From: Flavobacteriaceae bacterium
GTDB lineage: Bacteria > Bacteroidota > Bacteroidia > Flavobacteriales > Flavobacteriaceae
Assembly: GCA_023700885.1 (NCBI GenBank)
Contig: JAMPYA010000035.1
Span: 1 to 15,753, forward strand
DNA length: 15,753 bases
Reading direction: 5' to 3'
Below, one piece after another: positions 8,119-15,302 of the stretch (position 1 is its first letter; each line of letters begins with the position of its first letter). The notes under the pieces are model-generated. The model searched no databases, was not told the origin of the DNA, and was given only the letters and a program-made list of their open reading frames with translations. The position numbers and the translations under genes were made by a program.

Positions 8119-10074
8119 ATGAAAAAAATAATTTTATGCTTCATTTTAATCCCTATAATGCTTACTTCAAATGCTCAAGTAAAAAAACCAGCTATTGACA
8201 CCAAAGCAAAAATTAATAAAGCAATAAATAGAGCTTCTGATACACTTACAAAAAGAATGGCTGAATCAGATCCTTTAGTTGATAAAACGCATTATACCGA
8301 TTTTAAAATATATGATTTTGAGCGCGATTCAACCATCATCGATACTACTTTAACCATTTTAAAAGATTATAAATTTAATTACCTCAGAAAAGATGATTTT
8401 GAGTTATTGCCTTTTCACAATCAGGGGCAAACTTCTAACCAATTAGCTTATTCTTTTGATGAAAAAAATCTAAACCCGTCAATAGGGGCAAAAGCAAAGC
8501 ACTTCAATTATTATGAAATTGAAGATATCAATTACTACAAAGTTCCAACTCCATCTACTGAGTTGATGTACAGAACAGGAATGGAACAAGGTCAGGTTTT
8601 AGATGCTTTATTAACGATGAATACCTCACCTCAATTTAATTTTTCGTTTGCTTATAAAGGATTGCGTTCTTTAGGAAGATATAGAAATTCGCTTAGCAGT
8701 CAAGGAAATTTTAGAGCTACTTTTAATTATCAAAGTAAAAACAAACACTATGATTTCCGCGGACATTACACTTCGCAAGATTTGATGAATCAAGAAAATG
8801 GCGGATTAACAACAACATCACTAGCTCAGTTTTTAAGTGGAGATGCCAACTATAATCAACGTGGCAGGTTAGATGTAAACCTTTTAGATGCTGAAAGTAT
8901 GTTAAGAGGCAAACGTTATTTTATAGAACAACGTTATCATTTATTGCGCATCAAATCTGATTCGCTCCAAAAATCTCAAATTACTTTAGGACAAACATAT
9001 TCCTACGAAACCAAACATTTTAAATTTTCCCAATCGGGAGTTTCATCGCTTTTTGGAGATGCTTTAACTACTGCCATTGATGACCATGCTTATCACCAAC
9101 AGCATAACACTTCGGCTTTTGTAACATTTAAATCACCCTTATTGCTGGGTAATATCAAAATAGCAGCAAACCTTCACAGTTTCGAATACGGATTTAAAAA
9201 TCCGGTAGATAGTATTTTTGCTTCACTTCCAAAATATATAAAAGATGATAAATGGGCAATGCAAGCCGAGTGGAATTCATCCATTAATAAAATACATTTA
9301 AAAGCAGTTTTAAATCAGCAAATTACGGGAGAAAATACCACTAAATCATTGTTTGCATCAGCAACCTATAAAAAAGACAGTGTTAATTGGGCAAAAGGTT
9401 TTATTAATATATACACTAAAACTCCCGAATTAAATTATCAATTATACAGAAGTAATTATAAAGAGTACAATTGGTATCATAATTTTTCCAATCAAGATGT
9501 TTGGAATGTCGGTTTTGAATTAAAATCAAAAAAATGGTTGAATGCAAACCTCAACTATTCAAAAATTGACCATTTATTGTATTTTGATTCAACTAATGCA
9601 GCACCGCTTCAAGCTACTGAAACAGTTGATTATTTAAAAGCAACTATTTTTAAAGGATTTACATTTTATAAATTTGGGTTTGAAAACACTTTAATGTATC
9701 AAAAAGTATCTGAAAACAATTTGATTAGTGTACCGGCATACACTAGTAGAAATACCTTATACTATGCTACGCATCTATTTAAAGGAAATCCATTATACAT
9801 ACAAACAGGCGTAACACTCAAGTATTTTAGCAAATTCTATGCGCCAGCTTACAATCCGCTTTTAGGTGAGTTTACCCAACAAAATAATATTGAAATAGGC
9901 AATTATCCAACTATTGATATTTTCTTAAATGGTCAAATACAACGTACACGCATCTATTTTAAAATAGAAAATGTAACTTCTAAAATAAGTAGTCCAAATT
10001 ATTTTTCAGCGCCCAATTATCCGAGCAGAGACTTTTCTATACGCTTCGGATTGGTGTGGAACTTTTTTATATAA
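8119..10074 (+). CDS. Putative porin, outer-membrane beta-barrel (Bacteroidota family)
   Basis: A 651-residue secreted protein. Residues 1-19 form a signal peptide (basic MKK, a hydrophobic core, then SNAQ as the cleavage region). Residues 20-90 are a polar periplasmic-looking segment; KDYKFNYLRKDDFELLPF near residue 87 is a motif I recognise from flavobacterial 'putative porin' proteins. The rest alternates short amphipathic strands rich in Tyr, Phe and Asn, as in a beta barrel, and the protein ends in WNFFI with a terminal aromatic cluster suited to BAM-dependent insertion. It lacks a TonB box or plug domain, so it is not a TonB-dependent receptor. The substrate is unknown. The stop is 3 bp from the next start, so the two genes are probably co-transcribed. 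Confidence 0.85.
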   Translation: MKKIILCFILIPIMLTSNAQVKKPAIDTKAKINKAINRASDTLTKRMAESDPLVDKTHYTDFKIYDFERDSTIIDTTLTILKDYKFNYLRKDDFELLPFHNQGQTSNQLAYSFDEKNLNPSIGAKAKHFNYYEIEDINYYKVPTPSTELMYRTGMEQGQVLDALLTMNTSPQFNFSFAYKGLRSLGRYRNSLSSQGNFRATFNYQSKNKHYDFRGHYTSQDLMNQENGGLTTTSLAQFLSGDANYNQRGRLDVNLLDAESMLRGKRYFIEQRYHLLRIKSDSLQKSQITLGQTYSYETKHFKFSQSGVSSLFGDALTTAIDDHAYHQQHNTSAFVTFKSPLLLGNIKIAANLHSFEYGFKNPVDSIFASLPKYIKDDKWAMQAEWNSSINKIHLKAVLNQQITGENTTKSLFASATYKKDSVNWAKGFINIYTKTPELNYQLYRSNYKEYNWYHNFSNQDVWNVGFELKSKKWLNANLNYSKIDHLLYFDSTNAAPLQATETVDYLKATIFKGFTFYKFGFENTLMYQKVSENNLISVPAYTSRNTLYYATHLFKGNPLYIQTGVTLKYFSKFYAPAYNPLLGEFTQQNNIEIGNYPTIDIFLNGQIQRTRIYFKIENVTSKISSPNYFSAPNYPSRDFSIRFGLVWNFFI

Positions 10075-10077
10075 CCG

Positions 10078-11649
10078 ATGATTTTTGAACGAGACATACA
10101 AGTACTGCCGGAAATTGCTGCCAATCAATTATTACTGCAAGAATGGGTTTCTCATCATGAAGGGATTGCTGATGAGGCCATTACACACATAGAAATTTTA
10201 AAACGTTCTATAGATGCTCGTCAACGTCAAGTAAAAATTAACTTACGTATCCAAGTTTTTGTAAATGAACCTTTTAAACCTGTTCCTTTTAAATTTCCAA
10301 ATTATCAAGATGTTTCCAAAAGCCCTTCAACAATCATCATTGGTGCGGGCCCTGCCGGATTATTTGCCGCTTTAAAACTGATTGAAAAAGGCATAAAACC
10401 CATCATTTTAGAACGTGGAAAAGATATCAAAGCACGTCGAAGAGATTTAGCAACCATCAATAAAGAACATATTGTTGATGAGGATTCTAACTATTGTTTT
10501 GGCGAAGGTGGTGCCGGCACCTACTCTGATGGGAAATTGTACACCCGATCTAAAAAAAGAGGTGATGTGCAGCAAATTTTAGAATTGTTGGTATTACACG
10601 GTGCTTCTCCTTCCATTTTGGTGGATGCACACCCACATATCGGTACAAACAAATTACCGCGTATTATTGAAAGTATCCGAAACACCATTTTAAATCACGG
10701 AGGAGCAATTCATTTTCAAACCCGCGTTACCGATATTTTGATTAAAGATCAAAAAATAATTGGCGTTGAAACCCTTAATGGCATGAGGTGGGAAACTTCA
10801 AAAGTGATATTGGCTACCGGACATTCTGCCCGTGATATTTTTGAATTGTTACACCGAAAAGGAATTCATATAGAGGCAAAACCTTTTGCTTTAGGAGTAC
10901 GGGTAGAGCATCAACAACAACTCATAGATAAAATTCAGTATAGTTGTGAAGTTCGCAGTCCATACCTCCCACCTGCTCCATACAGTATTGTAAAACAGGT
11001 TCAGCATCGCGGAGTATATTCTTTCTGTATGTGTCCCGGAGGTATTATTGCCCCTTGCGCTACCAGTCCGGGTGAAGTAGTAACCAATGGTTGGTCACCA
11101 TCCAAACGCAATATGGCAACTTCCAATTCTGGAATTGTAGTAGAATTAAAAATGGAAGATTTTAAAGAATTTTCACATCGTGGTCCATTGGCAGCTATGG
11201 CTTTTCAACAGCAAATAGAACAAACCGCTTGGATTGCAGGTGGAAAAACGCAACGAGTTCCGGCTCAATTGTTAGTCGATTTTACCAAAGGTAAACAATC
11301 ATCCAATATTCCAAAGACCTCCTATCAACCAGGAACAACCGCTACTGAGTTAGGAAGTGTTCTGCCAAAATTTCTGTATCAGTCTTTACAACAAGGCTTT
11401 GTACAATTTGGTCATTCTATGAAAGGCTATTTAACCAATGAAGCGGTGGTTCATGCACCCGAATCTAGAACCTCTTCACCAGTGCGTATTCCAAGAGATT
11501 TTAACACTTTGGAACATGTTGAAATTAACGGACTTTACCCTTGTGGTGAAGGAGCCGGTTATGCCGGAGGAATCATCTCTGCAGCTATTGACGGAGAAAA
11601 ATGTGCTGAAAAGTGCGCGCTAACAATCAATAGTTCAGCTCCTATTTAA
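10078..11649 (+). CDS. FAD-dependent dehydrogenase (COG2509-type NAD(P)/FAD oxidoreductase)
   Basis: A 523-residue cytoplasmic flavoprotein without signal peptide or membrane segment. Residues 1-80 form the alpha/beta N-terminal extension typical of this group (DARQRQVKINLRIQVFVNE). The FAD dinucleotide fold starts at 86 with GAGPAG at 89-94 and E112 to hold the ribose. CFGEGGAGTYSDGK follows near 140-153, then an ATGHS segment. The C-terminal FAD-contact motif lies near the end (PCGEGAGYAGGI). The physiological substrate is unknown for the family. The ATG comes 3 bp after the porin stop, with no room for a separate promoter, so translational coupling is likely. Its 3' end is 15 bp from the convergent nhaC stop. 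Confidence 0.88.
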   Translation: MIFERDIQVLPEIAANQLLLQEWVSHHEGIADEAITHIEILKRSIDARQRQVKINLRIQVFVNEPFKPVPFKFPNYQDVSKSPSTIIIGAGPAGLFAALKLIEKGIKPIILERGKDIKARRRDLATINKEHIVDEDSNYCFGEGGAGTYSDGKLYTRSKKRGDVQQILELLVLHGASPSILVDAHPHIGTNKLPRIIESIRNTILNHGGAIHFQTRVTDILIKDQKIIGVETLNGMRWETSKVILATGHSARDIFELLHRKGIHIEAKPFALGVRVEHQQQLIDKIQYSCEVRSPYLPPAPYSIVKQVQHRGVYSFCMCPGGIIAPCATSPGEVVTNGWSPSKRNMATSNSGIVVELKMEDFKEFSHRGPLAAMAFQQQIEQTAWIAGGKTQRVPAQLLVDFTKGKQSSNIPKTSYQPGTTATELGSVLPKFLYQSLQQGFVQFGHSMKGYLTNEAVVHAPESRTSSPVRIPRDFNTLEHVEINGLYPCGEGAGYAGGIISAAIDGEKCAEKCALTINSSAPI

Positions 11650-11664
11650 GTAATTGTAGCTAAA

Positions 11665-13125
11665 TCAATTATCATTTGATTTTTCTTTCAACATCTTAAT
11701 TTTAATTCTAAAGGCGGCAAATATCAAGGTCATAATCGGACTGATGATATTGAAAAAAGCATAAGGAATATAGCTGGTAACCCCCACTTCACCCATCAAT
11801 ACTTTTGACTGATATGCTCCACAAGTATTCCACGGTACTAAAACAGAGGTAACCGTTCCAGAATCTTCTAAGGTTCTACTTAAATTTTCAGGTGCTAAAC
11901 CTTTTTCTTCATAGGCCTTAGCAAACATTTTTCCCGGAATAACAATCGCTAAATATTGGTCAGAAGCCGTAAGGTTAAATCCGATACAAGCGGTTACTGT
12001 ACTGGCAAATAAGCCAAAAACTCCTTTTGCTACTGATAACAATGCGCTACTAATAGCTTTTAAAGCTCCGATAGCCTCCATAATTCCGCCAAAAACCATA
12101 GCACACATTATTAACCAAATAGTGCCTAACATTCCTTTCATTCCGCCAGCTGTAAATAAATCATTCAGAGTGGCATTACTGGTTTCAACGGCAGTATCAA
12201 CGGTAATAGCATTCATCACTCCCTTATAGGCACTTACAAAATTTAACGTTTCTGCCCCGGCTATTTTCATGACAATAGCAGGTTGAAAAATCAAGGCAAA
12301 TACACCTCCCAATAGTGTCCCTACCAATAAAGCAATTAATGGCTCTGTTTTTTTTACAATCATTAAGATCACCGCTACCGGCACTAAAAATAACCAAGGA
12401 GTAATGGTAAATGTATCTAAAATAGCATTTAACATGGTGGATGTATCGGTCTGTCCACTGGTAGTTTGTGTAAATCCTAAAATTAAAAATAATATAAGTG
12501 TTATGATAAGAGAGGGTGTCGTTGTTAAAGTCATATACTTAATATGCGTAAATAGATCTGTTCCTGCCATAGCTGGGGCTAAATTGGTTGTATCTGATAA
12601 GGGTGACATTTTATCTCCAAAATAAGCACCAGAAATAACTGCACCTGCCACCATCCCTTCCGGCAAACCGATTGCTTTTCCAATACCGACAAGCGCAATA
12701 CCCACAGTTGCTGAAGTTGTCCAGCTACTACCCGTAGCAACAGAAATAATTGAGGCAATAATAACCGAAGCAGCTAAAAAAAAGGTGGGGTTCAATAATT
12801 GCATTCCGTAATAAATCATGGCCGGTATAATTCCGCTTATTAACCAGGTTCCAGCTAAACCTCCCACAAATAACAATATCAATAAAGCGGTGGTGGTCGA
12901 TTTGATATTCTTAGCTACTTTATGCATCATGTCTTCAAACAGGACTTTATTCTTAAATCCAATGATGGCTGCTGCGGCCGCTCCTAATAATAAGGCAAAT
13001 TGATTGGCTCCTTCCAAAGCTCCATCACCATACACTTCTTGTACGTTAAACCACAATAATAAAACAAGAAATATAATCGGAATTAAGGCTTCAAGCAGTG
13101 TTATTTTAGGGGTTTTATTTGCCAT
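11665..13125 (-). CDS. nhaC: Na+/H+ antiporter, NhaC family
   Basis: Inner-membrane antiporter of 486 residues, a normal length. Hydropathy by eye gives about 11-12 membrane segments. The first begins near residue 8 (LLEALIPIIFLVLLLWF). The family motif GDKMSPLSDTTNLAP lies at 170-184, preceded by a TGSSWTTSATVG segment near 131-142; these conserved polar residues in broken helices are the ion path of this group. A second inverted half is seen at about 290-450, with FNLTASDQY. The best-known substrate is Na+ with H+ exchange, but NhaC relatives include malate/lactate-coupled antiporters (MleN), so specificity is not proven. The gene is monocistronic: its 3' neighbour is convergent and a 346-bp gap lies upstream. 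Confidence 0.92.
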   Translation of the reverse strand: MANKTPKITLLEALIPIIFLVLLLWFNVQEVYGDGALEGANQFALLLGAAAAAIIGFKNKVLFEDMMHKVAKNIKSTTTALLILLFVGGLAGTWLISGIIPAMIYYGMQLLNPTFFLAASVIIASIISVATGSSWTTSATVGIALVGIGKAIGLPEGMVAGAVISGAYFGDKMSPLSDTTNLAPAMAGTDLFTHIKYMTLTTTPSLIITLILFLILGFTQTTSGQTDTSTMLNAILDTFTITPWLFLVPVAVILMIVKKTEPLIALLVGTLLGGVFALIFQPAIVMKIAGAETLNFVSAYKGVMNAITVDTAVETSNATLNDLFTAGGMKGMLGTIWLIMCAMVFGGIMEAIGALKAISSALLSVAKGVFGLFASTVTACIGFNLTASDQYLAIVIPGKMFAKAYEEKGLAPENLSRTLEDSGTVTSVLVPWNTCGAYQSKVLMGEVGVTSYIPYAFFNIISPIMTLIFAAFRIKIKMLKEKSNDN

Positions 13126-13205
13126 GATTTAGATTTTTAAAGATGTAATGATACATAAATTAATGGGCTTATGCAAATAATTACAAAAACCGGATTTTAA
13201 ATTAT

Positions 13206-13213
13206 CAAATCTA
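13206..13213 (-). promoter_or_regulatory. Candidate -7 box for nhaC
   Basis: The minus strand reads TAGATTTG, matching TAnnTTTG. It lies 80 bases upstream of the nhaC ATG (13125) and implies a leader of about 70 nt. No convincing -33 TTTG accompanies it, and such matches occur by chance in AT-rich DNA. Confidence 0.28.
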
Positions 13214-13333
13214 CAAATTATGACAACTTTTATAAAAAACTCTATTATTTTAAAGAGTCCTTATAAAGTATTTAATAAAATAATGAAACGCCCATGACAA
13301 TTTTAATTGACACATAAGAACATGATTATAGTC

Positions 13334-13398
13334 ATTTCATCTGACAAATAAAATTTGCAAGCTTGTCGAACTAAACAATAAATATAAACAGATGAAAT
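13334..13398. repeat. Perfect 10-bp inverted repeat with 45-bp spacer
   Basis: ATTTCATCTG at 13334-13343 is the exact reverse complement of CAGATGAAAT at 13389-13398. The spacer contains smaller symmetric pieces: CAAAT/ATTTG at 13345-13357, GACAA at 13343-13347 with TTGTC at 13363-13367, and the palindrome CAAGCTTG. It could be a structured RNA, a protein-binding site or a remnant element; nothing in the sequence decides between these. Confidence 0.55.
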
Positions 13399-13420
13399 AT
13401 CTTAATTGAATTATTTTTAT

Positions 13421-13447
13421 TAAAAAACGCCAACTAATTGTTGACGT
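13421..13447 (-). terminator. Intrinsic terminator of the PLP-enzyme gene
   Basis: Read on the minus strand, an 8-bp stem ACGTCAAC/GTTGGCGT (one G-U pair) closes a 5-base loop and is followed directly by six T. It starts 24 bases after the stop codon at 13472. On the plus strand the stem has a C-A mismatch and no proper T-run, so it acts in the minus direction. Confidence 0.8.
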
Positions 13448-13471
13448 CTTTTAATTCAATGATATTTTTTT

Positions 13472-14671
13472 TTACAAAATACCCGCTTGTTGCATACATG
13501 CTTTCATATTTTGATACGTGCGTTCAATATCATCATCTAATCCGATAGAAAAACGAATCAATCCTTTAGACAATCCCATTTCTTTTTGTTCTTCTTCCGG
13601 AATTTCAGAGGAGGTGCTAGCCCCTGAAGCACTAAATAAGGTCTTATAAAATCCTAAACTTACAGCCAGATATCCAATATTTCTATGTTGCATCAACTCC
13701 ATCAACTCATTAGCTTTTTCCAATGATTCCAATTCTAAGGTCAATAATCCACCAAATCCGTAGGTTTCATTTAACATTGATTTTAGTAATACATGACCTT
13801 TATGATTTTCTAATCCAGGATAAACTACTGTTAAACCTTCTTTCTGAAATTGGGTTGCTAAGTACATTGCGTTGTCACTGTGTTTGCGCATACGAATAGC
13901 TAAGGTGCGCATGTTTTTCAATATTTGTGCCGCTCTTAAACTATCCATTACCGGACCTAACAACATGGCGGCTCCATCATTTACATTGCGTAAACTATCA
14001 ATAAATTCTTTGCTTGCACAAACTACTCCACCAATAGTATCATTGGTTCCGTTGATGAATTTGGTTAAACTATGAATTGTAATAGTGGCGCCTAGATGAC
14101 TTGAAGATACCATAAGCGGAGAAAAAGTATTGTCGACCACTAAAGGAATATTATATTTTTGAGCCAATTTAGCCAGTGCCGGTATATTAGCTACTTCTAA
14201 TAATGGATTGCTAATGGTTTCACAATAAATCATTTTAGTTTTATTAGTAATTGCGGCTTCCACTTTTTCTAAGCAAGTAATATCAACAAAAGAGGTTTTG
14301 ATATTTAATCGCGGTAAAAAGTTCTTCATAAAAGCATAGGTACCTCCATAAATAGTTCTGCTGGATACCATATGGTCATCAGCTTTACACAATTGTAAAA
14401 TTACGGAAGTAATCGCTCCCATCCCGGAACCTGTTACTAAAGCACTTTGTGTTCCTTCCATTCTGGCTAATGCATCACCTAAATACAAGGTACTTGGACT
14501 GGCATGACGTGAATATAAATAACAACCCTCAGTATGACCTTCAAAGGTGTCTTGCATGGTTTTTGCTGCTAAAAAAGTATAAGTTGCCGAATCTGATATA
14601 GAAGGATTCACCCCTCCAAATTCGCCAAAATTTTGTATATCTTGAATAAAATCTGCTGGTTTAAATAACAT
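13472..14671 (-). CDS. PLP-dependent trans-sulfuration enzyme (Cys/Met metabolism family; methionine gamma-lyase or cystathionine gamma-synthase-like)
   Basis: A fold-type I PLP enzyme of 399 residues acting on sulfur amino acids. PLP-site residues visible are K204 in HSLTKFING (Schiff base), D180 in VVDNTF (pyridine nitrogen), Y53 and R55 in YLYSRH (cofactor phosphate from the partner subunit), the GSGMGA loop at 81-86 and Y108 in TIYGG. The C-terminal specificity region includes STSSEIPEEEQ and LIRFSIGLDD. The Cys that marks classical methionine gamma-lyase two residues after this Tyr is G110 here, and the usual GHSD after the lysine is GTND, so the exact reaction (gamma-elimination, cystathionine formation or O-acetylhomoserine sulfhydrylation) is left open. 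The ATG at 14671 gives the full N-terminus. An intrinsic terminator follows; the gene stands alone. Confidence 0.88.
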   Translation of the reverse strand: MLFKPADFIQDIQNFGEFGGVNPSISDSATYTFLAAKTMQDTFEGHTEGCYLYSRHASPSTLYLGDALARMEGTQSALVTGSGMGAITSVILQLCKADDHMVSSRTIYGGTYAFMKNFLPRLNIKTSFVDITCLEKVEAAITNKTKMIYCETISNPLLEVANIPALAKLAQKYNIPLVVDNTFSPLMVSSSHLGATITIHSLTKFINGTNDTIGGVVCASKEFIDSLRNVNDGAAMLLGPVMDSLRAAQILKNMRTLAIRMRKHSDNAMYLATQFQKEGLTVVYPGLENHKGHVLLKSMLNETYGFGGLLTLELESLEKANELMELMQHRNIGYLAVSLGFYKTLFSASGASTSSEIPEEEQKEMGLSKGLIRFSIGLDDDIERTYQNMKACMQQAGIL

Positions 14672-14778
14672 AAGCTGTTGCGTTAAAGTTTGTGTTGTAA
14701 AAGTACAGATTTTACTTGTTTAGATGAAAAATAAATGGTTAAAAGATTGAAAGAATATAGACAAAAGTTTAAAGAAAT

Positions 14779-14813
14779 TTGGCTTTTGGCCTTTAGCTTT
14801 TGGCTTTTCGCTA
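14779..14813. repeat. Degenerate heptanucleotide tandem repeat (five units)
   Basis: Five consecutive 7-base units read TTGGCTT, TTGGCCT, TTAGCTT, TTGGCTT and TTCGCTA. They lie between the PLP-enzyme gene and the insertion sequence. The minus-strand reading yields a spurious Lys/Ser-rich peptide, so the repeat is probably non-coding. Confidence 0.7.
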
Positions 14814-14851
14814 TTCCCTTTTCACTTTTAGTTTGTCTTCGCCTGAAATAC

Positions 14852-14872
14852 GTTGACCATAAAAAGGTTAAC
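14852..14872 (+). promoter_or_regulatory. Hairpin covering the orfA ribosome binding site
   Basis: GTTGACC at 14852-14858 pairs with GGTTAAC at 14866-14872 (7 bp, one G-U), with a 7-base loop ATAAAAA. The likely ribosome site (AAAAGG, 14862-14867) lies in the loop and first stem bases, 6 bases before the ATG at 14874. The same bases may instead be part of the transposase-binding end. Confidence 0.5.
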
Positions 14873-14873
14873 A

Positions 14874-15302
14874 ATGGAAAATAGAAATGGATTTTTTAAT
14901 GAAGAACAACGAGCAAAAAGGAATCGTTACTTCAGTGTAGATTTTAAAAAGAAACGGATGCAGGAATTGGAGAATAATCTGATAACAGTTTCCGATATTT
15001 GTAAGACCTATAAAGTCAGTAGAACTTCGGTTTACAGATGGCTTTACAAATATTCTAGTATGGCAAAAAAGCAGGTTAAACAGGTAGTTGAAGCTAAGAG
15101 TGATACTAAAAAGATTCAATTATTGGAGGATCGGATCAAGGAACTTGAGAGGATTGTAGGTCAGAAACAGCTGTTGATCGATTTTCAAGACAAGATGATT
15201 GAGATTGCTGAAAACACTTATGAGGTGGATATTAAAAAAAAATTAAGTTCCAAACTATCAGTTATTACTGGTGTAACAAAGAAAAACACCAAGTCAAAAT
15301 GA
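14874..15302 (+). CDS. IS3-family transposase OrfA (HTH protein)
   Basis: DNA-binding subunit of the transposase, 142 residues from the ATG at 14874; an upstream in-frame TTG at 14853 lies in the terminal hairpin and is rejected. Residues 38-58 form a helix-turn-helix (TVSDICKTYKVSRTSVYRWL). Residues 79-105 form a leucine zipper-like coiled coil (heptad-spaced hydrophobics in KIQLLEDRIKELERIVGQ). In this family OrfA alone binds the IS ends and the fused OrfAB is the active transposase. Near the end, codons 121-123 are AAA AAA AAA in an A9 run (15234-15242), a probable -1 slippage site. The stop TGA overlaps the orfB ATG as ATGA. Confidence 0.9.
   Translation: MENRNGFFNEEQRAKRNRYFSVDFKKKRMQELENNLITVSDICKTYKVSRTSVYRWLYKYSSMAKKQVKQVVEAKSDTKKIQLLEDRIKELERIVGQKQLLIDFQDKMIEIAENTYEVDIKKKLSSKLSVITGVTKKNTKSK
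15234..15242 (+). promoter_or_regulatory. Probable -1 frameshift site (A9 run) for OrfAB fusion
   Basis: Nine A, in the orfA frame AAA AAA AAA, contain the heptamer A_AAA_AAA at 15236-15242. After a -1 shift the frame continues without stop for 19 codons (IKFQTISYYW... to HQVK) into the orfB ATG at 15299. IS3 elements typically make their active transposase this way; ribosomal or transcriptional slippage would both serve. Confidence 0.55.

Larger units (their letters stand above)
13126..13471. other. 346-bp intergenic gap with inverted repeats, no gene seen
   Basis: No open frame with coding character is visible on either strand. The gap holds the upstream region of nhaC on the left and the 3' end of the PLP-enzyme gene on the right. 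It contains a composite stem (TTTATAA at 13229-13235 with TTATAAA at 13261-13267, inner ACTCT/AGAGT at 13239-13243 and 13254-13258), a perfect 10-bp inverted repeat at 13334-13343 and 13389-13398, and an intrinsic terminator at 13421-13447. Confidence 0.7.

Noticed and set aside
12404..13003. Plus-strand open frames inside nhaC
   Set aside because: Antisense shadows of membrane-segment codons; nhaC itself is well supported.
13229..13267. Composite stem as a terminator
   Set aside because: The stem is AT-rich, interrupted by an internal loop, lacks a T-run and lies far from any gene end.
13472..14671. Naming the PLP enzyme metB or megL
   Set aside because: The specificity residues (G110, GTND) do not fit either prototype clearly, so no gene symbol was given.
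14683..14874. Minus-strand 63-codon open frame upstream of the IS
   Set aside because: Its Lys/Ser-rich core is a translation of the heptanucleotide repeat, and it spans the IS end; no coding support.
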